A stretch of DNA of 64,000 bases from GCA-003244245 sp050700055 (GCA_050700055.1 JBOHGE010000027.1:13273-77272), one strand, 5' to 3'; counted from the first letter of the stretch, positions 41,608 through 50,088 are shown. Numbers and translations: made by a program. Notes: a model not told the origin generated them from the sequence alone.

Positions 41608-43032
41608 ATGCGCACGAGCTTCACCGTCGAGGACGAAGAAGCCTTCCCCGCCCGCCCTGACGAGGCGCCGATACTCACCGTGGGCCCGGTCACGCTGCCC
41701 GAGCCGCAGCAGCGAGCGGAGTCGGCCGCCGCAGCGCTGGGCCGGCTGCACGAGCTCTGGCGGTTCTGCGCCGCGCCGGGGCGCCCGCTGACGCAGAAGG
41801 GCAACCTGCGGCTGGCCGACGCCCGGCATCTGGTGGACGCACTCGACACCGCAGACGTGCCCGATGTCGAGGTCGGCGGCTACCGGCGCACCCTGCGCTC
41901 CATCGAGGACCTGCCGAACCTGAGCTGGCTGGTGGAACTGGCCATCGCCGCCCGGGTGCTGCGCCGGTACCGGGGCCGCTTGGTGGCGGTGGCGCGGTGG
42001 CCCGAGCTGTCCCCGGTGGCGGCGATCGACCGGTTGGTCGACACGGCCGTCGAGAAGGGCCTGTCCGGGGCTCTGTCGCCCTACCTGCTGTGGATGGCCC
42101 CCGTGCAGGACCTGGTCGACGAGGGTGTCGGGCGGCTGCTCGCTGAGCTGATCGACTGGCAGGCGGCCGGCAGACCGTTGCCCATCGAGGCGCTCACCGA
42201 GTTGATGGTCGAGGGCGTGGTCGAGTCGTTCACCGGCCTGACCGACTTCCACCTCGGCTTCGTGCGCGATTGGGTTCGCACTCACCTAGACCGGTTGGCC
42301 GCACTCGGCGTCGTCACAGTGCGCGAGCTGCAGCACGTCCCCACCGAGTGGGGCACCACGGCGGCGCTGGGCGGTATCGCCGAGCTCACCCCGGCCGGCG
42401 TGCCCATCGCGGTCCGGCTCGCCGAGGAACTCGGCATCATCGTGCTCCGCCGGCCGGATCCGGCCACCGCAACCGCCCGGGAGGTCGTCGGCCTGATCCA
42501 GCGCCTCCGACCCCCGGCGTGGCTCGCCGATACCGCTGCGTGGGTGGCTCACCACGGTGCCGAGGCGGCGGCTCGGGAGATCGTCGGTGTGCTCAACGAC
42601 GCCACGACGCCGGCACCGGTGGTGCTCGCGGTGCTCACCCAGCTCGACGGGCTGGTCGGCGAGCACGCCATTCCCGCCGTCCAGGCCATGCTCGACGGGC
42701 CGCACGACGGCTTCGCGGTCCAGTTGCTGACGGCTGCCGGCGCGTTGGATCCCACCGAGGTGTCCCCCGACCGGTTACTGCGCGCCGGGATCGACCTGCT
42801 GGTCGTCACCTACGACGTCGGCGGGCCGGACGACCTGCTCGACGCGCTGGCCGCCGGGGACTGCGGACCGGACGAACAGGCCGCGCTGCTCGAGCACTTC
42901 TGGCGGACCGACCATCCCCGGATCGCGGAACTGCTCGACGTCATCGGCGAGCACCACCCCGACAAGCGGGTCACCAAGTCGGCCCGCAAAGCGCTGTTGC
43001 GGCACCGCAGCTTCCTCGCCGGCCGGTCTTGA
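41608..43032 (+). CDS. Conserved actinobacterial unknown, 474 aa, helical
   Basis: An intact high-GC gene with AAGGAA a few bases before ATG 41608. The N-terminal third has LHELWRFCAAPGRPLTQKGN and LADARHLVDAL, a pattern I know from unnamed actinobacterial proteins. The rest is alpha-helical and Leu/Ala-rich with HEAT-like character in its last 120 residues (RIAELLDVIGEHHPDKRVTK, SARKALLRHRSFL). No catalytic motif, signal or membrane segment is seen. It may be a scaffolding or regulatory protein. Confidence 0.75.
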   Translation: MRTSFTVEDEEAFPARPDEAPILTVGPVTLPEPQQRAESAAAALGRLHELWRFCAAPGRPLTQKGNLRLADARHLVDALDTADVPDVEVGGYRRTLRSIEDLPNLSWLVELAIAARVLRRYRGRLVAVARWPELSPVAAIDRLVDTAVEKGLSGALSPYLLWMAPVQDLVDEGVGRLLAELIDWQAAGRPLPIEALTELMVEGVVESFTGLTDFHLGFVRDWVRTHLDRLAALGVVTVRELQHVPTEWGTTAALGGIAELTPAGVPIAVRLAEELGIIVLRRPDPATATAREVVGLIQRLRPPAWLADTAAWVAHHGAEAAAREIVGVLNDATTPAPVVLAVLTQLDGLVGEHAIPAVQAMLDGPHDGFAVQLLTAAGALDPTEVSPDRLLRAGIDLLVVTYDVGGPDDLLDALAAGDCGPDEQAALLEHFWRTDHPRIAELLDVIGEHHPDKRVTKSARKALLRHRSFLAGRS

Positions 43033-43050
43033 CGTCACGTCGTTGCCGGG

Positions 43051-43080
43051 TTGACAGATAGTACATAAAGGTACTACGTT
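43051..43080 (+). promoter_or_regulatory. Promoter and palindromic operator of the toxin-antitoxin pair
   Basis: TTGACA (43051-43056) is a perfect -35 box. TACGTT (43075-43080) can serve as -10 at 18-bp spacing. Between them TAGTAC-ATAAAG-GTACTA (43059-43076) is a 6-bp perfect inverted repeat overlapping the promoter, the usual place for antitoxin autorepression. The start codon at 43088 is so close that the mRNA is likely leaderless. Confidence 0.65.
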
Positions 43081-43087
43081 TGATGGC

Positions 43088-43360
43088 GTGAGTGAGGTGC
43101 CCGTCCGCGAGCTCAACCAGAACACCGCCGGTGTGCTGGCCCGGGTCAAGCGCGGTGAAGAGATCGACATCACCGAGCGAGGCGCGATCATCGCTCGGCT
43201 GGTGCCGGCGCAGCGGCACCCACTGGCCGATCTCATTGCGTCCGGCAAGCTTCGCCCACCTACCGTTGTGGGTCCCATGCCGCGTCCTACCGGCCCGATC
43301 AGGACCGACCGCGAGGCTGGTGAGCTGCTGCGCGAGCTGCGGGACGAGGAACGCTACTGA
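43088..43360 (+). CDS. Type II antitoxin, Phd/YefM (VapB) type
   Basis: A 90-residue protein. The Phd/YefM-type DNA-binding N-terminus (VPVRELNQNTAGVLARVKRG, ITERGAIIARLVP) is followed by a flexible acidic tail (TDREAGELLRELRDEERY) that would wrap the toxin. GTG 43088 is the first start after the promoter. Its stop shares one base with the toxin start. It should repress the operon through the palindrome upstream. Confidence 0.9.
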   Translation: MSEVPVRELNQNTAGVLARVKRGEEIDITERGAIIARLVPAQRHPLADLIASGKLRPPTVVGPMPRPTGPIRTDREAGELLRELRDEERY

Positions 43361-43770
43361 TGATCTACCTCGACACCGCGGCGCTGGTGAAGCTCATCCG
43401 CCGCGAGCCGGAGAGCGACGCCCTGGCTGACTGGCTCGACGCGCGAGCCAACACGACGCCGGTGACCTCAGCGCTGCTCGAGGTCGAGCTACCTCGAGCA
43501 CTGAGGCGAACCGAACCTGCGCTGGTCACCGCCGCACCGGCACTGCTCGAGCGCATCGCCCGGTATGAGATCGATGAGCTCGTCCGCACGACGGCAGCCG
43601 GCTACCCATCCGCTGATCTGCGCTCACTGGACGCCATCCACCTCGCCACCGCGCATGCCGTGTTCGGCGGCCGGCTAACGTCATTCGTCAGCTATGACAA
43701 GCGCCTGCTCAGCGTGGCCGAAGCGATCGGACTGCCGGTAGCCAGTCCCGGAGCCGCTACTACGACGTGA
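43360..43770 (+). CDS. PIN-domain toxin (VapC type)
   Basis: A 136-residue PIN-domain ribonuclease. The acidic metal-binding residues are in MIYLDTAALVKL (Asp5), LLEVELPRALRR (Glu), LRSLDAIHLATA and FVSYDKRLL (Asp). The length and order fit VapC toxins, which cut tRNA or rRNA. ATG 43360 overlaps the antitoxin stop by one base. All catalytic residues are present, so the module looks functional. Confidence 0.92.
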   Translation: MIYLDTAALVKLIRREPESDALADWLDARANTTPVTSALLEVELPRALRRTEPALVTAAPALLERIARYEIDELVRTTAAGYPSADLRSLDAIHLATAHAVFGGRLTSFVSYDKRLLSVAEAIGLPVASPGAATTT

Positions 43771-43880
43771 TCAGGACGCCGGTGTCCGCATCAAACGAGG
43801 CGCCCTTGCCGAGTGCCGCTGAAGCACCACATTGCCACCGAACTTTAACCTTGCAAACTTTATGCTGTTGAAGTTTTCCT

Positions 43881-44267
43881 ATGGCCGCCCGGAACTTCGT
43901 CGGTCGGCACACCGAGATGGCGCTGCTCGACGCCGAGTCGGAGCTCGTACGGGAGTCCGGCGCCGGCCGGTTGGTGGTCATGCGCGGGCGGCGGCAGGTC
44001 GGGAGCTGGTGGAACCGCGCTCACGACACCGAGATCGATCTCGTCGGCGTGCCCGACCCACCCGACCGGATCGCGTTCGTGGGGTCGATCAAGTGGCGCG
44101 ACCGCGGTGCCTTCGACGACGCCGACGCGCGGGACCTCGCGAGCGCAGCCGCCATGGCGGGGCTCGCCGGCCGACCGTTGCACGTCGGTGTGTCACGCGC
44201 CGGGTTCGACACCACCCATCTGGACCTCCAGCTCGGCCCCGACGACCTCGTCACCCGAGGCCGGTAG
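43881..44267 (+). pseudogene. DUF234-type ATPase reduced to its two ends by an in-frame deletion
   Basis: The first 40 residues (MAARNFVGRHTEMALLDAES, LVVMRGRRQVG) are the start of an AAA-type ATPase up to the beginning of the Walker A motif. The sequence then jumps directly to SWWNRAHDTEIDLVG and FVGSIKWRDRGAFDDAD, the C-terminal nuclease-like DUF234 domain with its D-x-D and K residues. The whole ATPase core is missing, yet the frame stays open for 128 codons. Full-length relatives are about 450 residues. No activity is expected from the ATPase part. Confidence 0.7.
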
Positions 44268-44378
44268 AGGTCGGCTGGGGCGTACGAACACACAGCGACC
44301 TGCTCCACCATGCGGCCCGCGTCCAGCACGACGACAGTCCAAAAGCCATACCTTTTAGCAAGTTACTCATGCGGGACG

Positions 44379-44855
44379 ATGAGATCAGGGGCCGGCTGCG
44401 CGCTGAAGTTCCTCCGCGACAACACCGACCTGGGCACCGACACCGTCATCTGCACGGGCTCCTCCTGAAGCGCCGACTCCGCGGTGAAGCACGACCTGCT
44501 GGCCGGCCGGGCGGGCACCAGCTCCACCCGGCGTACCCGGCTGCTGCTGCCGATGCGGTTCCGCGACGTGCTCGCCGCGACCGGTCGGGCCGTCCCGACG
44601 CCGGGCCCGCTCGCTTCATGGGAGCTACAGGGCGACGCGGCGGGTGCGTGCGAGCTGTTCGCTGACGAGCTGCACCTGGCGATGAACCGCGCCGCCTGCG
44701 CCGAGGCACTTGGATACGCCAGCCGGCACGTGTTCGACACGCGCCTGAACCGGCTCACCACCGCCTTCGCCGCCGTGTGGTCCCACCAGGTCGATCTCAC
44801 CGGCAGGCGGATCGTCGGCTCCCAAACAGTAGTCGAAAGACAAGTGTCAGACTGA
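44379..44855 (+). pseudogene. AAA-type ATPase fragment with an in-frame TGA
   Basis: From ATG 44379 the frame reads ALKFLRDNTDLGTDTVICTG, then SS, TGA 44466-44468, and resumes SADSAVKHDLLAGRAG and RTRLLLPMRFRDVLAATG. This matches the sensor region of AAA ATPases, where the stop position is often Trp (GSSW), so TGG to TGA is the likely mutation. The N-terminal ATP-binding part is absent. The C-terminal 60 residues (LFADELHLAMNRAACAEALG) are weaker. Bases 44268-44378 show nothing else. Confidence 0.5.
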
Positions 44856-44926
44856 GAGACGGTGTGGTGCGACAAGAACCGAGGGCCGACAATGTCGGTC
44901 GGCGCGTGGTGAGAGAGGACAGGACT

Positions 44927-45775
44927 ATGGATACTGGCGAGCCGGTGGTCCCCTCCCGGCGGCTCGGCCGGGAGCTGAGACGACTGCGCGACGTCTCGGG
45001 TCACACCCAGGTGCAGGTCGCAAAGCACGTCGGCACCGCGTCGACCACGATCAGCAAGATCGAGACCGGTGAGCGCAACGCCCCGATCCCACACCTCAAG
45101 CTGATGCTGCAGCTCTACCAGGTGGCTCCCGGGCACGCCAAGGCACTGGTCCGGCTCGCCGAGCAAGCCCGGCAGCCCGGCTGGTGGATGGCGCACCGGG
45201 ACGACGTCCCGCACTGGTTCATCGAGTACGTCGGCCTGGAGAGCGAGGCCGAGCAGGTCTGGACCTACGAGCAGGGGTACTTCCCGGGCCTACTGCAAAC
45301 CGAGCGGTACACCGAGGCCGTCACCGTGGCCGCCAACACCGCAGAGACATCCGAGAGCGCGCAGGGAGTCGCGCGGGTACGGGCCACCCGCCAGCTGAGA
45401 CTGCGTGGCGCAAAACCAGTGGTACTGCGCGCGGTGATCGATGAGGCGGTCCTACACCGTCAGGTCGGCGGACCGGACGTGATGCGCGAGCAGGTGGTGC
45501 GGCTACGCCAGGCGATGTCGCAGCCGAACATCACCGTCCAGATCATGCCGTTCTCCTTGGGCGCACATCCGGGCCAGACCGGGCCGTTCACCGTCCTGCG
45601 CTACTCCGAGCGGTCGATGAACATGGTCTACGTCGAGGTGCGCGGCGGCTCCGTCTACCTCGACCGGTCGAAGGACATCGACATCCATGAAGTGGTCTTC
45701 GAGGAACTCTCCCGCCTCGCACTCAGCGAGGACGACACGGCCTCGCTGCTCAGTGAAATGGAAAGGAAGTACTAA
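44927..45775 (+). CDS. Scr1-type XRE transcriptional regulator
   Basis: From ATG 44927 (AGAGGACAGG upstream) a 282-residue regulator. The helix-turn-helix is at about residues 14-65 (ELRRLRDVSGHTQVQVAKHV, STTISKIETGERN). The conserved Scr1 domain follows: WFIEYVGLESEAEQVWTYEQ, FPGLLQTERYTEAV and VQIMPFSLGAHPGQTGPFTV. Such proteins pair with a DUF397 gene, found here two bases downstream, and control secondary metabolism or development in Streptomyces and relatives. The longer upstream frame adds non-conserved residues. Confidence 0.93.
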   Translation: MDTGEPVVPSRRLGRELRRLRDVSGHTQVQVAKHVGTASTTISKIETGERNAPIPHLKLMLQLYQVAPGHAKALVRLAEQARQPGWWMAHRDDVPHWFIEYVGLESEAEQVWTYEQGYFPGLLQTERYTEAVTVAANTAETSESAQGVARVRATRQLRLRGAKPVVLRAVIDEAVLHRQVGGPDVMREQVVRLRQAMSQPNITVQIMPFSLGAHPGQTGPFTVLRYSERSMNMVYVEVRGGSVYLDRSKDIDIHEVVFEELSRLALSEDDTASLLSEMERKY

Positions 45776-45777
45776 CG

Positions 45778-45969
45778 ATGCACGAACACAGATGGCAGCG
45801 CAGTAGCTACAGCAGCGACCAGGGCGGCAACTGCCTTGAGCTCTGCGATCTGGGCGACAACGGCCGGGCCGTCCGGGACTCGAAGGACCCCACCGGTCCG
45901 GCGCTGAGGCTCAGCGCAGCCCAGTGGGCCGCCTTCACCCGCGGGATCAGCCAAGACGAGATCGGCTGA
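45778..45969 (+). CDS. DUF397-domain protein, partner of the Scr1 regulator
   Basis: A 63-residue DUF397 protein: WQRSSYSSDQGGNCLELCDL, VRDSKDPTGPALRLSAAQWA and FTRGI. The start is two bases after the Scr1 regulator stop. In Streptomyces the pair behaves like a regulator with a small antagonist. The protein is complete. Confidence 0.94.
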   Translation: MHEHRWQRSSYSSDQGGNCLELCDLGDNGRAVRDSKDPTGPALRLSAAQWAAFTRGISQDEIG

Positions 45970-46077
45970 CCACGGCCACCGACCGCCCCCCGCACGGAAT
46001 TCGGGGATGGTCGGTGGCGTATCCCAGCGGCCCAGCTGGGCGCCCGTGCGACAAGCAGGTGGACGCCTTCAGGTCAG

Positions 46078-46260
46078 TCATGCCCCGTGATAGAGACGGT
46101 CGAGGCCGATGCACACGGCTGCGCCGGTACGTTCGGCGGCATGTAACTCGTCGGTGAAGCCGGCTCCGCTGAAGCAGAGCAGCCGCGCCTGCTCAACACC
46201 GTCGCGATCCTGGGCGATGAGCAGCCGACGGATCTGTTGCAGCCGCCCGAGGTGCTCCAT
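46078..46260 (-). pseudogene. C-terminal fragment of an ATPase/nuclease-like protein
   Basis: The frame encodes RRLLIAQDRDGVEQARLLCF and SGAGFTDELHAAE, and ends AVCIGLDRLYHG. This is the closing part of DUF234-like nuclease domains attached to AAA ATPases (compare FDTTHLDL in the fragment at 43881). Nothing upstream continues the protein, so only the tail survives. ATG 46260 is arbitrary. Confidence 0.45.
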
Positions 46261-46336
46261 ACCCCGCAAGGTGTAGCCACACCTACGGTATCTACGCTTA
46301 CACCTCACAGTGCTACCCGCCACTGATCCACCCCCT

Positions 46337-46402
46337 CCGCATTCAGCGGGCTGAGCGGCCCTATCCGAGTGCCGATAACCCCGCTCAGCCCGCTGAATGC
46401 GG
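46337..46402 (-). terminator. Perfect 22-bp inverted repeat after the espG-like gene
   Basis: CCGCATTCAGCGGGCTGAGC plus GG (46337-46358) is exactly complementary to 46381-46402, with a 22-base loop. It starts 11 bases past the EspG-type stop on the minus strand. A hairpin this stable probably terminates the ESX-accessory operon. Alternatively it is a small mobile repeat. Confidence 0.6.
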
Positions 46403-46412
46403 GATGAGCCAT

Positions 46413-47204
46413 TCAACCGGTGGGGATGGCGTTCAGGAGGCGGTTGATGCGCTGGGCTAGCTGCGGGAGCGTCGCTGGGGCCAGGGTGGTCCACTCCGAA
46501 CGGTCCGACCCGCGTACCGGCTGCAGCGTGTACCCGCCGCGCTCAGTGGCGAGGTAGATCAACGCGGCACCACCCGAGTGCCGCCGGCCATCACCGCCCC
46601 GGCGGGCAACGCCGAACCTCCCGCCGCCGGTCTTGGACCCATGCACCATGGCCACGAACGCCTGCGCGTCGGCGGGCCTGACGCCACCGCAAGTCAGCCG
46701 GTTGGCCAGCTTCGCCCCGGTCAGCCCGCGCTGCCCGTCCGGCGCCGGTTGGGCCAGCAGCCCCGACGGCACCGACACCGACGACCCCGGGCCGGCCGGG
46801 CGATCCGGCAGCTGCCGGGCGACCGCGCTGCACAGCTCGCCGGCTGGGCCGGTGCGTACCACCAGCCGATGCTCGTCGAGCATCGCCAGCACTCCCCACG
46901 CACCCCGCGATCCGGCCAGCAACCGCACCTGACCGGCCTGGGTCTGCACCCATCCGGTGATCTCGCTCGCCGGGGTGGCCAGCAGGCGCAGCGGGTCGAC
47001 CAGCACCGGCGCCAGACCACGGTGATCGGCCAGGTCACGAGCCCGCAAGCCGTCGAGCGTGCGTCCGGTCTGCGCCCGCCGCTGCTGCTCGGTCAGTTCC
47101 GGGAGCCCGGGCAGATCCAGGCTCCAGGGCCGGATGCCCAGGTCCAGGGCGTGCCAGGCGGTGCGGTACTCCTCATGGGTCAGCTCAACCGAGATGCCGC
47201 GCAC
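46413..47204 (-). CDS. ESX secretion-associated protein, EspG family
   Basis: From GTG 47204 (GAGGGGG six bases upstream) a 263-residue cytosolic protein. It has the EspG pattern SVELTHEEYRTAWHALDLG, a central ALLDEH-type strand (GVLAMLDEHRLVVRT) and a C-terminal GGYTLQPVRGSDRSEWTTLA. EspG chaperones bind PE/PPE-type substrates for type VII secretion. The gene starts 10 bases after the PPE-like gene stop, consistent with chaperone and substrate. Confidence 0.85.
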   Translation of the reverse strand: MRGISVELTHEEYRTAWHALDLGIRPWSLDLPGLPELTEQQRRAQTGRTLDGLRARDLADHRGLAPVLVDPLRLLATPASEITGWVQTQAGQVRLLAGSRGAWGVLAMLDEHRLVVRTGPAGELCSAVARQLPDRPAGPGSSVSVPSGLLAQPAPDGQRGLTGAKLANRLTCGGVRPADAQAFVAMVHGSKTGGGRFGVARRGGDGRRHSGGAALIYLATERGGYTLQPVRGSDRSEWTTLAPATLPQLAQRINRLLNAIPTG

Positions 47205-47214
47205 ATGATCCCCC

Positions 47215-48486
47215 TCAATAGACCGGATCCTCGCCGATCACCGGCGGCGCGGTGGGCGGCAGGTCACCCACGATCGCGTTGGAGTCGTCGTGGACGAGGT
47301 ACTTGCTGCGGTGCTCGCGCTCTCGGTCGGAGTCACCGCGCTGGCCGGCGCCCCCGGCCGGCAGCAGCTCCTCGTACCCAGCGCTGCGCCGTGCACCTAC
47401 TGGGGTCACGCCTTCAGCGCGCGGGTGCGCACTGATGCCGGGCTGGGCGGCACTGACACCGGGCCGCGGTCCGAACCCGGCGGAATTCACCGCACCACCT
47501 GCACTGGTTGCACCACGTGCGCCCCCTGCTCCTGCTGAACCGCCTGCACCGCCGATCCCAGGCCCCGCCGCTGTATCAGGCACCGACCTCGACGAGTACC
47601 GTCCGGCGGTGCTGTCGCTGAGCCCGAGTCCGGCGCTGACCGGCAGTGATCCGGACGCCACGCTCTGCCCCAGTGTCGGGTTACCGGCCCATCTGCCCGA
47701 TCCCGGCGTGACACTGTCCGGTGCGGCGGGCCCGCTCTGGGCGAGCTGCGACGCCGTCGCCACCGGCTGGTAAGTGGCCATCGGGTGGGCTGCCGGCTGA
47801 CTCGTCGCCGACTGGGGTGTCGCCGGCTGGCTGGCTGCCGGCTGGGTCGTCGGCGGATGCTGGCCATTACCGACCGTCGCCGACGTTGCGCCGTCGACCC
47901 TGGCGTCGATCAACGCAAGCGCACCGATGCCGGCGTCCAACGCCTGCGGTGCGGTGAAGGCCGGTGCGGGGTCGATGTTGCCATTGGAGCTGGACTGATA
48001 CACCCGCATCGCCTGACGGGCCTGCTCCGCAGCGTCCTGCCGGCGCTGCAGCGCCCGCTCCTCCTCGGTGACCAATCCCGGAAACCAGTCCATCTGCTGG
48101 GAGAGCCACTCGGCGGGATCGTCGAAGAAGCCGGCGGACACCGGTGCCGGCGGTACCGGCGGGACGTTGTGCTTAGCGGTGACCCAGTAGTCGGCCTGGC
48201 CCTGCGCCCGCTGCGCTGCGATGGTCGCGATCAGCGCGACGTCATCCATCCATGGCAGCATCGCGCCGGTCGCCGCGGCGGCCTCCTCCGCTGCCGCGCC
48301 TGTGCGGGAAGCGAGGACGCCGAGGATCGCGCTCTGCACGTACGACTTGCCGATCACCCCGACGTCGTCGCCCAACCGCTGCCACGCTCGGCTGACCTCC
48401 TGCAGCGACCCCGAGCCGGCCCCGCCATTGATGGAGTCGAAGATAACCTGATGATCGGTATCGTCGTAGTTGAAGTCCGTCCCCAT
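47215..48486 (-). CDS. PPE-like type VII secretion substrate
   Basis: From ATG 48486 a 423-residue protein. The N-terminal 130 residues are helical and resemble PPE/WXG-type substrates (SLQEVSRAWQRLGDDVGVIG, QRAQGQADYWVTAKHNVPPV). A low-complexity region rich in Ala, Gln, Pro, Ser and Gly follows. A short charged end (RGDSDREREHRSKYLVHDD, VIGEDPVY) closes it. Small PPE-like proteins with disordered tails are common in Pseudonocardiaceae next to EspG and DUF3558 genes. No signal peptide is present, consistent with ESX export. Confidence 0.75.
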   Translation of the reverse strand: MGTDFNYDDTDHQVIFDSINGGAGSGSLQEVSRAWQRLGDDVGVIGKSYVQSAILGVLASRTGAAAEEAAAATGAMLPWMDDVALIATIAAQRAQGQADYWVTAKHNVPPVPPAPVSAGFFDDPAEWLSQQMDWFPGLVTEEERALQRRQDAAEQARQAMRVYQSSSNGNIDPAPAFTAPQALDAGIGALALIDARVDGATSATVGNGQHPPTTQPAASQPATPQSATSQPAAHPMATYQPVATASQLAQSGPAAPDSVTPGSGRWAGNPTLGQSVASGSLPVSAGLGLSDSTAGRYSSRSVPDTAAGPGIGGAGGSAGAGGARGATSAGGAVNSAGFGPRPGVSAAQPGISAHPRAEGVTPVGARRSAGYEELLPAGGAGQRGDSDREREHRSKYLVHDDSNAIVGDLPPTAPPVIGEDPVY

Positions 48487-48500
48487 TTCGCTGAGCCCCC

Positions 48501-49094
48501 TCAACTCTTCAGCGGCAGGTTCATCAGCACCGCCGCCGCGACCTGCTTACCCACCACACACGCCTGCTGCGGATCTTTGTTGAACGTATCCGAGTCGTAG
48601 CTCACCGAGACACTCTGGCGCTCCGCAGGTTTGACGGCAATATCACAATGCGGAAGGTCCGCTTTGGGTCTCGTGACTATCGCGGGATAGCCGGCGATCT
48701 CGGTGAGCTCGAAAAACGGAAGGTCCTGCCGTCTTTCGTAAACGGCCTCCAAGGTCAGGTTGTTAGTGAGCGTGCCGATATAGACCGTTCGAGATATTCG
48801 CCCGTCACGGGTGATGCTCGTCCACTTGCAGTCCAAGTTGCCGAGAACACCGTCCTGTTGTTTCGGTGGAAGGTCTAGCCCGAACCCGGCCGCCTGCTGC
48901 GAGGTCAGCAACTCGCACGGCTGACGGGCGAGAGCGGCGACATCGCGAGGGTTTCTGACCGGAGGGATCGAGCTGGACTCATCCGTAGGGGTCGCTCGGA
49001 CGGGCTCCGGTGCAGCGTCAGTGCCGCTGCCACAACCCGCCAACATGATCACCGATCCGACAGCGATCATGCCCGCAGCGAATCTAATCCTCAT
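48501..49094 (-). CDS. DUF3558 lipoprotein
   Basis: From ATG 49094 a 197-residue lipoprotein. The signal peptide MRIRFAAGMIAVGSVIMLAG ends in lipobox LAGC (Cys at residue 21). The DUF3558 body has PCELLTSQQAAGFGLDLPPK, NLDCKWTS and a C-terminal cysteine in QQACVVGKQVA. It is exported and anchored outside. The stop overlap with the WXG-like gene (ATGA) places it in the ESX-accessory operon, where such lipoproteins are frequent. The function is unknown. Confidence 0.88.
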   Translation of the reverse strand: MRIRFAAGMIAVGSVIMLAGCGSGTDAAPEPVRATPTDESSSIPPVRNPRDVAALARQPCELLTSQQAAGFGLDLPPKQQDGVLGNLDCKWTSITRDGRISRTVYIGTLTNNLTLEAVYERRQDLPFFELTEIAGYPAIVTRPKADLPHCDIAVKPAERQSVSVSYDSDTFNKDPQQACVVGKQVAAAVLMNLPLKS

Positions 49095-49501
49095 ATCGGT
49101 AGTCCGGGGCTGGCCGTCGGGATGTTCAGCTCGTCGACCTGCAGGTAGGTCGTCAGGTCCTCCCGCAACTTGCACGCCAAGTCCTCGAGTTGCTTTGCGC
49201 CCGCGAGAAGGGTCACGTACAAGTTGTTGGCACCACTATCCGACGCCCACCGGCCGATCTGGGAGGCCGCGTTGACGCTGACTCCATCGATACCGGGAGG
49301 GCGGATGTCCGCTAGGAGTTGCGCCTTCCTCGCCCGGTCCCTGAAGAACTCCGCGGCTTCCTCGAGATCGGCGATGGCCTGGGGGGCGCGCTCGTAGTCG
49401 ACGGAGAAACTCGCGGCCGTGCCACTGCCGCCCAGCGCCGTGTTCTGCAGCACGTTGCCGGTATCGCGGGCGGCGTCGAGCCACTGGTTCTCGCTACTCA
49501 T
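49091..49501 (-). CDS. WXG/ESX-type small helical protein
   Basis: From ATG 49501 (GGAGGGG six bases upstream) a 136-residue all-helical protein. It begins NQWLDAARDTGNVLQNTALG and has APQAIADLEEAAEFFRDRAR and AKQLEDLACKLREDLTTYLQ. The spacing of helices fits WXG100-like or ESX-associated proteins, though the WXG turn is not clear. It is the first gene of the four-gene operon WXG-like, DUF3558, PPE-like, EspG. Confidence 0.75.
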   Translation of the reverse strand: MSSENQWLDAARDTGNVLQNTALGGSGTAASFSVDYERAPQAIADLEEAAEFFRDRARKAQLLADIRPPGIDGVSVNAASQIGRWASDSGANNLYVTLLAGAKQLEDLACKLREDLTTYLQVDELNIPTASPGLPI

Positions 49502-49561
49502 CGGGTTCCCCTCCTGCGGGACAAGGAGTCTGCCACACGGGCTGATCACTACAGTGAGGTA

Positions 49562-50086
49562 ATGGCAGTGCAGATCATCCTGGTGCGGGGCGACATCACC
49601 GAGCAGCACGTCGATGCAGTGGTCAACGCCGCCAACGGCTCGCTACTCGGCGGGGGCGGCGTCGACGGCGGGATCCATCATCGCGGCGGGCCGGCGATCC
49701 TCGCGCAATGCCGGCAGCTACGGGCCGAGCGCTACCCCGACGGCCTGCCCACCGGCCAGGCGGTCGCCACCACTGCGGGTGATCTGCCGGCTCGCTGGGT
49801 GATCCACACCGTCGGGCCGATGCATACCCAGTCCGAGGACCGCTCCGAGCTGCTCGCCTCGTGCTATCGCCAGTCGCTGCGGGTGGCCGACGAGCTCGGC
49901 GCGCAGACCGTCGCCTTCCCCGCGGTGTCGGCTGGAAGCTACGGGTGGCCGCTGGCCGACGCCGCCCGCATCGCGCTGACCACCGTCGCCAACACCCCCA
50001 CCAGCGTGCGCGAGGCCCGGTTCGTGCTGTTCAGCGGACCTGTTCTGGATGCTTTCCGGGCCGTGCAGGGCAGGCCGGAGAGGTAG
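49562..50086 (+). CDS. Macro-domain ADP-ribose hydrolase/deacetylase
   Basis: A 174-residue macro domain of the YmdB type. It has GDITEQHVDAVVNAANGSLL, GGGGVDGGIHHRGG (ADP-ribose binding), WVIHTVGPM and VAFPAVSAGSYGWPLADAAR. Such proteins remove acetyl from O-acetyl-ADP-ribose or ADP-ribose from proteins. ATG 49562 is two bases from GAGG. GTG 49568 has better spacing and may be the real start. The protein is complete and stands alone. Confidence 0.92.
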   Translation: MAVQIILVRGDITEQHVDAVVNAANGSLLGGGGVDGGIHHRGGPAILAQCRQLRAERYPDGLPTGQAVATTAGDLPARWVIHTVGPMHTQSEDRSELLASCYRQSLRVADELGAQTVAFPAVSAGSYGWPLADAARIALTTVANTPTSVREARFVLFSGPVLDAFRAVQGRPER

Positions 50087-50088
50087 CG

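Noticed and set aside
39807..41849. Extended 680-codon start for the HyuB-type gene
   Set aside because: The extra N-terminus is Ser/Arg-rich, lies antisense to the gene at 41608, and is not part of the family.
44466..44468. In-frame TGA in an ATPase fragment as a selenocysteine codon, given selAB/tRNA-Sec in the window
   Set aside because: The position is Trp in related ATPases (GSSW), one base change away. The gene is already truncated, and the following bases show no convincing SECIS hairpin.
46337..46402. 22-bp inverted repeats as the ends of an insertion sequence
   Set aside because: Only 22 bases separate the arms, too little for any gene. A hairpin is the better explanation.
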